From: Flagellimonas aquimarina | GTDB lineage: Bacteria > Bacteroidota > Bacteroidia > Flavobacteriales > Flavobacteriaceae | NCBI RefSeq assembly: GCF_003149745.1 | Contig: NZ_QGEG01000007.1 | Coordinates: 383-40,518, forward strand | Direction of reading: 5' to 3' | Length of the DNA: 40,136 bases | In this document: positions 1-8,424 of the stretch, piece by piece | Layout: each line of letters opens with the position of its first letter | How positions within the stretch are numbered: position 1 is the first letter of the stretch | Program-made: the position numbers and the translations under genes | Notes under the pieces: generated by a model | What the model saw: only the letters and a program-made list of their open reading frames with translations | Database searches by the model: none | What the model was told of the DNA's origin: nothing

Positions 1-305
1 ACTGCGATCCCGCAACATTGGACAAAAATGATGCCGACACGAATATCTCAGAAATCATTGAGAAATCCAGAGACGATGGATTTTCAGTTTATCCGGTCCC
101 TACTAAAGAACTACTGTATATATCGGGTCCGGAAAATACCACATATAATGTTTCGATATTTGATAGCAACGGGAGATTAGTGCTTACGGATAAAGTTCAG
201 GATGTGTTAAATCTTCAGGGGTTACAACAAGGAGTCTATACTCTGATATTTCTGGATTTGAAAAATTCAAAGAAGTTCATAAAGAAAATCATGACAGTAA
301 AATAG
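1..305 (+). CDS. C-terminal fragment of a secreted protein with T9SS type A sorting domain (5' partial)
   Basis: The reading frame is open to the left edge: codons from base 3 read Cys-Asp-Pro-Ala-Thr-Leu before the first possible start, a TTG at 18. This is therefore the tail of a longer gene. The last ~75 residues match the T9SS type A sorting domain: a YPVPT motif (usual form YPNP), then beta-strand blocks ending in SIFDSNGRLV, LQGLQQGVYTLIF and a basic FIKKIMTVK end. In the family this domain directs export across the outer membrane by the type IX system, followed by cleavage and surface attachment. The catalytic or binding part lies outside the window, so the function of the whole protein is unknown. 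The gene ends in TAG at 303-305. Confidence 0.8.
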   Translation, partial: CDPATLDKNDADTNISEIIEKSRDDGFSVYPVPTKELLYISGPENTTYNVSIFDSNGRLVLTDKVQDVLNLQGLQQGVYTLIFLDLKNSKKFIKKIMTVK

Positions 306-399
306 AAGTCTAATAGTTTTCAGTAATACTTGATTTGACCAATTCATTCTTAAAAATGATAATTCCAAACTATCACACTATGAGGTCCTTTCTTTCCAA

Positions 400-2070
400 T
401 CAATCCAAAACCTCTCCTATCGGCCTTCCAGTAGTCCCATTAGGAAAAGCTATCCCCAACAAAGTTGATACGGTAGGCGCAATATCTGGGATTTCAGTAT
501 GGTTGGTGGTACTACCCTTTTTTATTCCGTTTCCATAAAACAACAAAGGCACATGAGTGTCGTAAATCATAGGTGAACCATGTGTGGAACCCATTCTTGG
601 ATATGAAACAAAACCGGGTTTCTGCACATAAATCACGTCCCCAGAACGTTTTTGGTTCCATCCGTTTTGTATAATGTTAGGCAGCCCTTTAGTATACTCA
701 TTTTGCCACATCTGATAACCTGTATAGGTTTTGGCAATACCTTCATATCCCAATAATTCAAATGCAATTTCCTCTTGTACATTGTCTAAATCCATATCAA
801 GGTTATCAATAACTTTTCTATCCAAAAAAACTTGATAATTACTAATCCCCTTCACAATGTCCGTGGTCCCATATTTATATTTCAAGAATTCATCAAACTT
901 TTCTTTATTCCCATCCATTTCCAAATATCCAGCTGGAATTTTTTGATCCTTTAAATATGCAGGTACATTGATGGCACCATGATCAGCGGTCAAGAATACT
1001 GTGTACTGACCTACGCCTACTTTTTGATCTAGGGTATTCAAAATCCGTTCTAAGTCCACATCCAATCGTAAATATGCATCTTGAACTTCTTTGGAATTCA
1101 CACCATATTTGTGCCCGATATAATCAGTGCTTGAAAAACTGATTGCTAAAAAATCTGTAATGGCATCAGTCCCCAAATTTTCTTTTTCCAAGGCTTCCAA
1201 AGCAAAATCGGCAGTAATACTGTTGCCGTAAGGGGTATATTTTAGAATTTCAAAATCCTTTTCTTTATTCAATAAATTTGGTGTGCTATGTGGAAAGGTA
1301 GGTGTAGCTTCATCTTCAAACACCCCTTCATAAGCATTATTATCAGTGCCACTTTCCAAGTATAAGCTAACATCCTTCAATGTTGTCCATGCCTTTTTGT
1401 ACGCCTTAATTTTGTTAGACCCATTAAAATCATCAACCCATTTGGGGAGCTGTTGCATATAGTAGGTACTGCTTATCCATTTACCCGTATCACCACCTTC
1501 AAACCAATAGGCAGCATTCGCAGTATGTCCGCCAGGCAGTACCGCTCCCCTATCTTTTAATGCCACAGCAATCACCTTCCCTCTTTTCTGGGTATGAAGT
1601 CTTAGTTGATCTGTTATGGTCGTGCTCAGCATACGATGTGGTGACATTTTTCCTGCGTCAGAAGACGTACCTACTGACTCGTATGTATCATCTCCCGCAC
1701 AGTAAACCTCTTTATCCTGAGTTTTGTCATACCAATTATTGCCTATTATACCATGTGTGGCCGGGGTAGTCCCCGTATAAACAGATGCATGACCAGGCCC
1801 TGTACTTGTAGGGGCATAATTAAAATGATGGTTTTTACAATTGAACCCACTATTTACCAAACGCTTAAACCCACCTTCACCATAGTGGTTCCAAAAACGG
1901 GTCAGGTAATCATAACGCATTTGATCTACAACAATCCCCACTACCAATTTTGGAGAATGTGCTATTTGTTTTGGTTTTTCAGGGATTCCATTTTTTCCTT
2001 TGCGCTGTGCAAAAGATGAACTGGCCGTAAATAAAACCAGCAGTAAGACTAAGAGGTTCGTTTTTCTCAT
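400..2070 (-). CDS. PafA-like alkaline phosphatase (phosphodiesterase/nucleotide pyrophosphatase superfamily), exported
   Basis: This 556-residue protein starts with a signal peptide (hydrophobic residues 5-20 ending SSFAQ), so it should be periplasmic or exported. The alkaline phosphatase superfamily metal site is visible: D49 in VVDQM, the nucleophile region PTSTGPGH with T89, then DYIGH, TADHG and STHGSP supplying Asp/His ligands. GIIGNNW (N110 region) and KDRG (K171, R173) match the Asn, Lys and Arg that contact substrate in PafA of Elizabethkingia, which marks a Thr-type phosphate monoesterase rather than a diesterase. The expected role is release of phosphate from organic esters. There is no T9SS tail. 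It stands alone, convergent with the gene to its left and divergent from mlaE. Exact substrate range is inference. Confidence 0.88.
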   Translation of the reverse strand: MRKTNLLVLLLVLFTASSSFAQRKGKNGIPEKPKQIAHSPKLVVGIVVDQMRYDYLTRFWNHYGEGGFKRLVNSGFNCKNHHFNYAPTSTGPGHASVYTGTTPATHGIIGNNWYDKTQDKEVYCAGDDTYESVGTSSDAGKMSPHRMLSTTITDQLRLHTQKRGKVIAVALKDRGAVLPGGHTANAAYWFEGGDTGKWISSTYYMQQLPKWVDDFNGSNKIKAYKKAWTTLKDVSLYLESGTDNNAYEGVFEDEATPTFPHSTPNLLNKEKDFEILKYTPYGNSITADFALEALEKENLGTDAITDFLAISFSSTDYIGHKYGVNSKEVQDAYLRLDVDLERILNTLDQKVGVGQYTVFLTADHGAINVPAYLKDQKIPAGYLEMDGNKEKFDEFLKYKYGTTDIVKGISNYQVFLDRKVIDNLDMDLDNVQEEIAFELLGYEGIAKTYTGYQMWQNEYTKGLPNIIQNGWNQKRSGDVIYVQKPGFVSYPRMGSTHGSPMIYDTHVPLLFYGNGIKKGSTTNHTEIPDIAPTVSTLLGIAFPNGTTGRPIGEVLD

Positions 2071-2188
2071 GGATCGAATTATTGCTAAACAGGAGCAAAA
2101 CTATTCATTTATCTTTTTAAAACTTTAAATGAAGGTTAAATACACATCAATATTCTTATTTTTATGGCTGCAAGTCTATTTTTAGTGC

Positions 2189-2926
2189 ATGAACTATCTT
2201 GAAGCGATTGGAAAATACTTCATCATGATATGGGAGGTATTTAAAAAACCAACCAAATGGCCAATCATGAGATCCCTGATTTTAAAAGAAATCGATGAGT
2301 TGATTTTTGGCTCTCTTGGCATCATCATTTTTATTGCTTTCTTTATTGGAGGGGTTGTTACTATACAGACAGCCTTAAATCTAAATAGTCCGTTTTTACC
2401 AAAAAGCCTTATTGGTTTTGCAACAAGACAGTCTGTTATTTTAGAATTCGCCCCCACTTTTACTTCAATAATCATGGCCGGTAAAGTTGGTTCTTACATC
2501 ACTTCCAGTATAGGCACCATGAGGGTCACGGAGCAGATAGATGCACTCGAGGTCATGGGAGTGAACTCCTTGAACTATTTGGTTTTTCCTAAGATAATTG
2601 CAATGCTAATGTATCCTTTTGCTGTTGCTATTGCCATGTATGTTGGTATTCTTGGTGGATGGGTTGCAGCAGTTTTTGGCGGTTATGCCCCAAGCGGAGA
2701 GTTTATTAAGGGATTGCAGCTAGATTTTGATTCGTTTCATGTCACCTATTCATTTATAAAAACCTTAGTATTTGCCTTTGTTATTGCCACAGTACCTTCT
2801 TATCATGGCTTTTACATGAAAGGAGGCGCTTTAGAGGTAGGTAAGGCAAGTACCACCGCTTTTGTTTGGACAAGTGTGGTGATCATTATTTTGAATTATA
2901 CCCTTACACAACTAATGTTAGGCTGA
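2189..2926 (+). CDS. mlaE: MlaE-family ABC transporter permease (lipid/phospholipid transport)
   Basis: This 245-residue inner-membrane protein has about five hydrophobic segments and the MlaE/permease signature: FFIGGVVTIQ near residue 50, then EFAPTFTSIIMAGKVGS and GTMRVTEQIDALEVMGVN. That last block is the conserved cytoplasmic loop that couples to the ATPase. The family moves phospholipids between the inner and outer membranes to keep the outer membrane asymmetric. Its TGA overlaps the ATG of the ATPase gene by one base (TGATG at 2924-2928), so the two are translationally coupled. No MlaD substrate-binding partner or other Mla subunit lies beside it. Confidence 0.92.
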   Translation: MNYLEAIGKYFIMIWEVFKKPTKWPIMRSLILKEIDELIFGSLGIIIFIAFFIGGVVTIQTALNLNSPFLPKSLIGFATRQSVILEFAPTFTSIIMAGKVGSYITSSIGTMRVTEQIDALEVMGVNSLNYLVFPKIIAMLMYPFAVAIAMYVGILGGWVAAVFGGYAPSGEFIKGLQLDFDSFHVTYSFIKTLVFAFVIATVPSYHGFYMKGGALEVGKASTTAFVWTSVVIIILNYTLTQLMLG

Positions 2927-3693
2927 TGATAGAAGTTGAAAACATTCATAAATCGTTTGGAGATACCCATGTGCTCAAGGGCATCAGCACTACTTTTGAA
3001 GATGGAAAGACAAATTTGGTCATAGGCCAAAGTGGTTCTGGAAAAACGGTCTTCTTAAAATGTTTATTAGGGTTATTTGAACCTGAAGAAGGCCAAATTT
3101 GCTATAACGGCCGGTTTTATTCTGAACTTTCTAACAGTGAAAGGCGTAATCTAAGACAAGAAATGGGGATGGTCTTTCAAGGAAGCGCCCTATTTGATTC
3201 TATGACTGTTGAAGGAAACGTAATGTTCCCGCTGGGCATGTTCACAAAACAGTCTAAAGCTGAAATGCAAGAACGGGTAGATTTTGTTTTAGAGCGCGTA
3301 AACCTTATTGATGCACATAAAAAATTTCCTTCCGAAATATCTGGGGGAATGAAAAAAAGGGTTGCTATTGCCAGAGCTATAGTTATGAACCCAAAATATC
3401 TTTTTTGCGACGAACCCAATTCTGGTCTAGATCCAAAAACCGCAATATTGATTGATAATCTTATTCAAGAAATAACTAAGGAATACAACATAACCACTAT
3501 CATCAATACCCATGACATGAATTCCGTTATGGAAATTGGAGAAAAAATCATTTTTCTAAAAGATGGTCATAAAGAATGGGAAGGCACCAATAAAGAAATC
3601 TTTAAAACTGACAATGAAGCTGTAACCAACTTTGTTTACTCTTCAGAACTCTTTAAAAAAGTACGCCAAATGTATATTGAAGAAAGGAATTGA
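2926..3693 (+). CDS. mlaF: MlaF-family ABC transporter ATP-binding protein
   Basis: This is the ATPase partner of the preceding permease. From the ATG at 2926 it is 255 residues and begins MIEVENIHKSFGDTHVLKG, the normal family N-terminus. The frame is open further upstream to 2866, but that part lies inside mlaE and adds a non-family extension, so I reject it. Visible motifs are Walker A GQSGSGKT, a Q-loop in GMVFQGSALFDSM, the signature ISGGMKKR, Walker B YLFCDEPNSGLDP and a switch His in NTHDM. The SGGM signature and EPNSGLDP are typical of Mla-type lipid importers/exporters. The gene ends 25 bp from the convergent DUF389 gene. Confidence 0.92.
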   Translation: MIEVENIHKSFGDTHVLKGISTTFEDGKTNLVIGQSGSGKTVFLKCLLGLFEPEEGQICYNGRFYSELSNSERRNLRQEMGMVFQGSALFDSMTVEGNVMFPLGMFTKQSKAEMQERVDFVLERVNLIDAHKKFPSEISGGMKKRVAIARAIVMNPKYLFCDEPNSGLDPKTAILIDNLIQEITKEYNITTIINTHDMNSVMEIGEKIIFLKDGHKEWEGTNKEIFKTDNEAVTNFVYSSELFKKVRQMYIEERN

Positions 3694-3718
3694 TATTTAG
3701 CGATAGGTGATAGAATTG

Positions 3719-5173
3719 TTATTCTACTTCCTTAACAACAAGTGTGGTATCCTGAAGCCTAAGTTTTAACCAAGCAGCCATCTTTTTAGCATCTGTTTCC
3801 TTCTGGTCTCCTCTAATACCATCTTTCCATTTCACTTCAAATACGGGAACTGTGTCCAACTTATTAAAATCTGTCTGCATCTGATAAGAGAAACCTAAAC
3901 CTGCAACATTTTCATAATTTGCTTTGGCCTCTGCACTTATATTTCTGAATGGAATTTGTTTGCCCGCATTCTTGGTTAAATTGGCAACTTCTTCTTCCAG
4001 TAATCGAATCTGTTCATCTTTGTTCAGCAATTCGGCCTTATTTTTCTCATAAAGCTCGCTAACGTAGTTGAACTTCTCTTCTGAATCATCTTTTCCTCCT
4101 TGTAAAATTCGAAACTCAGCATCCTTTAATCTGGAATATTCATTCTTTTGAACCCTCCATGTATTTATGATGTTTTCAGGTATTAATTCATCGCCCATAC
4201 AGACTAACTCTATTAACGGTGTTCCGTCATCAACATATTGAATTTTGGTAAGGTTATCCACATAACGGCCAGATGCATTAAACTGATACACCTCAATGGT
4301 CTCCTTTAAGAACTCCTGTGCCTGTTTTTTAAACAAAGATTCTTGGAATACTTGGTAAAATGTGAATCCCGCAGGAATCATAACCAAAATACCTGTAATG
4401 GAAGCCACTCTTGCAATAAATCGGCGTCTTTGCGAATTTGCGTAGCGCACCATTGGAAACCTTAAAAACTTAATTACCAAAAAAGTGGCCAAACCAATAA
4501 AAATGGTGTTAATGGTAAACAAGTACATTGCACCTGCTGCATACCATGGTTTACCAATGGCCAACCCAAAACCTACAGTACATAATGGAGGCATAAGTGC
4601 AGTGGCAATGGCAACTCCAAAAATAACACTGGCTATTGTCCCTTTTTTGGCACGGGCAATCACCAAGGCCAAACCACCAAAAAATGCTATTAAAACATCT
4701 CGAATATCCGGTTTCGTTCTTGCCAAAAGTTCTGAAGATTCATCCCTAAGTGGAAACAAATAGAAAAACAAAAAAGCCGTGATTACACTCAGCACCACCA
4801 TCACGGCAAAATTTTTGATAGATCTACGTAATGTATCTATATCGTTGATTGCCAAAGAAAGTCCCATTCCTAAAATAGGCCCCATTAAAGGCGAAATCAA
4901 CATTGCTCCAATAACAACGGCAGTGGAGTTTGCATTAAGTCCTATCGAAGCTATAAAAATGGAACAGATAAGAATCCAAGAAGTATGTCCTTTAAAAGGA
5001 ATATCCGCGATTATGGACTCCTTAGTGGCGACAGCATCTGTATTGGTCCTTATTTCCAGAAGATCTGAAAGAAACTTACGTATGCTGCCCAACAGGCCTT
5101 TAAAGTCTTTTTTTACCTCGTCTCCGCTATCCTGATTGGGAGCATCGTTCCCACCAAACAAATGTTCACTCAT
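3719..5173 (-). CDS. DUF389 / TIGR00341 family membrane protein
   Basis: This 484-residue protein has a ~60-residue hydrophilic N-terminus and then a block of membrane segments (about residues 60-265). Within it are the DUF389 hallmarks ANSTAVVIGAMLISPLMGPI, ALVIARAKKG and GVAIATALMPPLCTVG. A further segment around 255-275 leads to a ~200-residue soluble tail with a coiled-coil-like stretch (YEKNKAELLNKDEQIRLLEE). DUF389 has no established biochemical role, so no function is given. Its start is 2 bp after the stop of the mannose-1-phosphate guanylyltransferase gene, suggesting co-transcription. The long tail is presumably a separate regulatory or periplasmic domain; this is inference. Confidence 0.85.
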   Translation of the reverse strand: MSEHLFGGNDAPNQDSGDEVKKDFKGLLGSIRKFLSDLLEIRTNTDAVATKESIIADIPFKGHTSWILICSIFIASIGLNANSTAVVIGAMLISPLMGPILGMGLSLAINDIDTLRRSIKNFAVMVVLSVITAFLFFYLFPLRDESSELLARTKPDIRDVLIAFFGGLALVIARAKKGTIASVIFGVAIATALMPPLCTVGFGLAIGKPWYAAGAMYLFTINTIFIGLATFLVIKFLRFPMVRYANSQRRRFIARVASITGILVMIPAGFTFYQVFQESLFKKQAQEFLKETIEVYQFNASGRYVDNLTKIQYVDDGTPLIELVCMGDELIPENIINTWRVQKNEYSRLKDAEFRILQGGKDDSEEKFNYVSELYEKNKAELLNKDEQIRLLEEEVANLTKNAGKQIPFRNISAEAKANYENVAGLGFSYQMQTDFNKLDTVPVFEVKWKDGIRGDQKETDAKKMAAWLKLRLQDTTLVVKEVE

Positions 5174-5175
5174 AT

Positions 5176-6255
5176 CTATGTGTATTGCTCGCCAAACTCT
5201 TCTTTTACCTGAACAAGCACTTTCTTAATATCCTGCTGCTTAGATTTAGGATAAATAAGTAAAACCTCCTCTTTATCCACAATGATGTAATCTTCCAATC
5301 CATCAACAACAACAATTTTTCCTTTAGGGGAACGTATCATGTTTCCTTTGGCATCTTGCAACAGTGCTTTGCTATTGACAATTGCATTTTCCGATTCATC
5401 TTTGTCTAATTTGTCATAAAGAGCGCCCCATGTTCCCAGGTCATTCCAGTCAAAAGTAGCAGGCAGGGTAAAAATGGATTTGGATTGCTCCAATATAGCG
5501 TAATCTATCGAAATGTTTTCTGCCTTGGCATAGTTTTCCTGGATAAATGGTTTTTCATCAACAGTGTTGTAGCATGCAATACCGTCTTGAAACAACTCAA
5601 ACTGACTAGGTTGATAATTTTTAAAAGCATTTACAATTGTAGATACACTCCACATAAATATTCCTGCATTCCACAGAAAATTGCCTTGTTCCAAAAACTC
5701 CTTGGCAGTTTCATAGTCCGGTTTCTCTCTAAATTGAGATACTTTTTTTAATTTTTTGTCACTACCTTTTTCAAACTCAATATATCCAAAACCTGTATTG
5801 GGAAATGTAGGTTGAATACCCAACGTACAAAGCACTTCCTCTTTTTCACATTTATCAAAACAGGCTTTAACATTATCCTCAAAGGCCTGTTCATCTTCAA
5901 TCCAATGGTCACTTGGCGCTACGATCATCACCGCATTGGGATTCATTTTCTGAATTTTCAATGAAGCATACAAAATACAGGGTGCCGTATTTCGCATTGC
6001 AGGCTCTAAAACTACCTGCTCTTTTGTAACCATGGGCAACTGTTCCAAAACCAACTCGTTATAGCGCTCATTGGTAAGGATCAAAATATTTTCGGTTGGG
6101 ATGAACCGGTTAAGGCGGTCAAATGTTTTTTGAATTAAGGTTTTACCGGTCCCTAACATATCATGAAACTGTTTGGGGTAGGAAGATGTGCTAACAGGCC
6201 AGAAACGGGAACCTACGCCCCCTGCCATTAATACTGCATAATAATTCTTGTTCAT
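5176..6255 (-). CDS. manC: Mannose-1-phosphate guanylyltransferase
   Basis: This enzyme joins mannose-1-phosphate and GTP to make GDP-mannose, the precursor for mannose, fucose and related sugars in polysaccharide or glycan. The N-terminal nucleotidyltransferase signature LMAGGVGSRFWPVSTSSYPK (residues 9-28) is clear, followed by VAPSDHWI (metal/nucleotide site) and FREKPD. At 359 residues it has only the guanylyltransferase part and lacks the ~110-residue C-terminal mannose-6-phosphate isomerase domain of the bifunctional ManC/AlgA form. It lies between a SprT-like gene (21 bp upstream) and the DUF389 gene (2 bp downstream) on the same strand. Confidence 0.92.
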   Translation of the reverse strand: MNKNYYAVLMAGGVGSRFWPVSTSSYPKQFHDMLGTGKTLIQKTFDRLNRFIPTENILILTNERYNELVLEQLPMVTKEQVVLEPAMRNTAPCILYASLKIQKMNPNAVMIVAPSDHWIEDEQAFEDNVKACFDKCEKEEVLCTLGIQPTFPNTGFGYIEFEKGSDKKLKKVSQFREKPDYETAKEFLEQGNFLWNAGIFMWSVSTIVNAFKNYQPSQFELFQDGIACYNTVDEKPFIQENYAKAENISIDYAILEQSKSIFTLPATFDWNDLGTWGALYDKLDKDESENAIVNSKALLQDAKGNMIRSPKGKIVVVDGLEDYIIVDKEEVLLIYPKSKQQDIKKVLVQVKEEFGEQYT

Positions 6256-6276
6256 GCTTGCTCTGTATTTCTTATT

Positions 6277-6900
6277 TTAAAATGGTGGCTCAATATGTTT
6301 ATCCTGAATCCGTTCTACCTCTGCATTGGGCTGGAACAAATATAACCTACCCGTAGATAATTCGATACATTCATATCGTTTTACTCTTTTTTTTCCTTTC
6401 TTGAACAAACGCCCATTATACAAGCGAAAGGTACTACCTATTGGTAATTCAAATACATAACTGTTTTTCCTTTCTTCTTTGTCAAAAGCTTTTAGTGCTA
6501 TTGATAAGTGCGCATCCGTGCTACTGCTAGCCTTTGGGTTCTTAAAGTGATTCGCGATGATAGGCAACAATTTAGAAGGAAAAATCTCTGGCCGTATAAA
6601 AGGAATCATCATATGCTGAAAAGTGCTTTTCCATTCAATTCCATGAGGTTTAATAAACCGTCCATATTTTTCAAAGGCAACCAAATGGGCAATTTCATGA
6701 ACAAGCGTAATCAAGAATCGATACTTGTTCAGTGAAGCATTTACGGTAATTTGATGCAGTCCGTTGGGCATTTTCCTATAATCACCATGCCGCGTTACCC
6801 TGTGATCAACAATTTTCAAATGCACTCCATGCTGCTGTATTAAAGCAAAACAAGGTGCTACTGCTAAATCTGGAAGGTATTTTTGGAGAACATCATCCAT
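6277..6900 (-). CDS. SprT-like zinc metalloprotein
   Basis: This 207-residue cytoplasmic protein has a zinc-metalloprotease motif HEIAH (H68, E69, H72) and a downstream H86 in KPHGIEW, the arrangement found in the SprT-like family related to human Spartan. Spartan degrades DNA-protein crosslinks; whether bacterial SprT-like proteins do the same is not established, so the substrate is left open. The C-terminal region (ELPIGSTFRLYNGRLFKKGK and a following YECIELSTGR) looks like a small beta-rich domain instead of the zinc ribbon of classic SprT; I see no CxxC pairs. It is probably first in a minus-strand operon with manC and the DUF389 gene. Confidence 0.85.
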   Translation of the reverse strand: MDDVLQKYLPDLAVAPCFALIQQHGVHLKIVDHRVTRHGDYRKMPNGLHQITVNASLNKYRFLITLVHEIAHLVAFEKYGRFIKPHGIEWKSTFQHMMIPFIRPEIFPSKLLPIIANHFKNPKASSSTDAHLSIALKAFDKEERKNSYVFELPIGSTFRLYNGRLFKKGKKRVKRYECIELSTGRLYLFQPNAEVERIQDKHIEPPF

Positions 6901-7036
6901 GAATTCAAAAGTAGTTTATTTATGAATCATCTTGGAATCTAAATCGTATTGAAAAATACCTAAAGATCTATTTGCAAAGGAAGAGAAGTATGTCTATTTT
7001 GCCCGCATAACCCTGATTATTAAGCCCCAAAAAAGT

Positions 7037-7705
7037 ATGTCCAAAATACTACGAGCACTTTCTTCGCTTTTAAAAAAAAAAGACTCCACAAACATTGAAT
7101 TTGAAACTTCCAAACAGTACTGGGAAGACCGTTACAAGGTTGGAGGCAATTCCGGAGCAGGATCTTATAACAGACTTGCCAAGTTCAAAGCGGAAATTAT
7201 TAACTCATTTGTTACTGAAAAAAATATAGAAACTGTAGTAGAGTTTGGTTGTGGAGATGGAAACCAATTGAAGTTTTTTAGACTTAAGTCTTATACAGCC
7301 TATGACGTAAGCAATACAATTATTGAAAAATGTAGGGAAACTTTTAAAAATGACACTTCTACTTCATTCTTTCACGTTAGCGAATACCAGGGTCAAACAT
7401 TTGATCTTTCACTCAGCCTGGATGTGATCTATCATTTAATTGAAGATGAAACCTTTTTTCAATATATGAACAATCTGTTCAATGCTTCTTCCAACTATGT
7501 CATTGTATACTCATCAAACACTACAGAAAATGAGGAAACCGCGGTGCATGTAAAACACAGAAAGTTTACAGATTGGGTGGAACAAAATAAACCAGATTTT
7601 AAGCTGATCAAGCATGTTCCAAACAAATTCCCTTTTGACAAAAGAAACCCAAAAACAACTTCGTTTGCCGATTTTTATATTTTCAAGAAAGAAGAATCAA
7701 AATAG
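7037..7705 (+). CDS. Class I SAM-dependent methyltransferase
   Basis: This 222-residue soluble protein has the SAM-binding motif I as VVEFGCGDGNQL (around residues 67-78). Later motifs are YDVSNTIIEKC (acidic residue after strand 2) and FDLSLSLDVIYHL (motif around strand 4). The fold is therefore a Rossmann-type methyltransferase. The acceptor cannot be predicted: no close signature for RNA, protein or small-molecule methylation is visible. The N-terminus is Lys-rich with a short amphipathic start. It is monocistronic, divergent from the SprT-like gene and convergent with the SDR gene, with only 3 bp between the two stop codons. Confidence 0.82.
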   Translation: MSKILRALSSLLKKKDSTNIEFETSKQYWEDRYKVGGNSGAGSYNRLAKFKAEIINSFVTEKNIETVVEFGCGDGNQLKFFRLKSYTAYDVSNTIIEKCRETFKNDTSTSFFHVSEYQGQTFDLSLSLDVIYHLIEDETFFQYMNNLFNASSNYVIVYSSNTTENEETAVHVKHRKFTDWVEQNKPDFKLIKHVPNKFPFDKRNPKTTSFADFYIFKKEESK

Positions 7706-7708
7706 AAA

Positions 7709-8386
7709 TCAGGGGGTTGAAGAGGATACCTGAAGTAACTTCCCGTTATACATTTTATGGCCTGTAAGGGCAAAATCCTTGATATAGGTTGCCATTTCCA
7801 AAGCAGATACTGGTGCCTGGTAACCCGGAAAAGCTTCCTCCAACATTTCTGTTTGTACGGCTCCTAAAGCCAACACATTAAAGCTGGGGCCTGTTTCTTT
7901 AAATTCTTCGGCCCAGAGTTCTGAAAGTGTTATTACAGCGCCTTTGCTTGAGCTGTATGCAGAAAGACCCGGGAATTTCATGCTGCCCTGCACTCCCCCC
8001 ATAGAGCTGATGGTAACTACATGTCCTGTTTTTCCCATTTTTGGCAATATGGTCTTGGTCATTTTGGCCACACCAAATACATTTACTTTGTACACCGCTT
8101 CAAATTCTTCCTGGGCGGTTTCCAAAAAAGGTTTGTTGAGCAAACGCCCTGCATTATTTATGAGAACGTCCACCGCATCCCACTTTTGAATGAAATCAGT
8201 TACTTTTTCAAAGTCAGCGGCATTCCCCAAGTCAAAAGAAAAACTATGCACGTTGGGAAGTTTTAAATCGGTAACTGGTTTTTCGTTTCTGGACAGTGCC
8301 AAAACCTGGTGCCCTTCATGGGCAAACAACTTCACCAGTTCAAGACCAATTCCTCTACTTGTTCCTGTTATAATAATATTTGCCAT
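7709..8386 (-). CDS. Short-chain dehydrogenase/reductase (SDR)
   Basis: This 225-residue protein is a classical SDR. It has the cofactor motif TGTSRGIG (residues 7-14), NNAG at 77-80, a catalytic Ser in TISSMGG (~127-128) and the YSSSK catalytic pair Y144/K148. The Arg at position 11 of the glycine motif, with LSRNE after strand 2, leans toward NADP(H) use. The substrate is unknown. It lies 38 bp downstream of the M28 peptidase gene on the same strand, so they may share a transcript. Confidence 0.9.
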   Translation of the reverse strand: MANIIITGTSRGIGLELVKLFAHEGHQVLALSRNEKPVTDLKLPNVHSFSFDLGNAADFEKVTDFIQKWDAVDVLINNAGRLLNKPFLETAQEEFEAVYKVNVFGVAKMTKTILPKMGKTGHVVTISSMGGVQGSMKFPGLSAYSSSKGAVITLSELWAEEFKETGPSFNVLALGAVQTEMLEEAFPGYQAPVSALEMATYIKDFALTGHKMYNGKLLQVSSSTP

Positions 8387-8424
8387 ACGAGATACTTCAA
8401 CTACGTTTGAAGTTATATTATGAA

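Noticed and set aside
2866..2925. Upstream extension of the mlaF frame
   Set aside because: The extra codons overlap mlaE in another frame and do not match the ABC ATPase N-terminus; the ATG at 2926 does.
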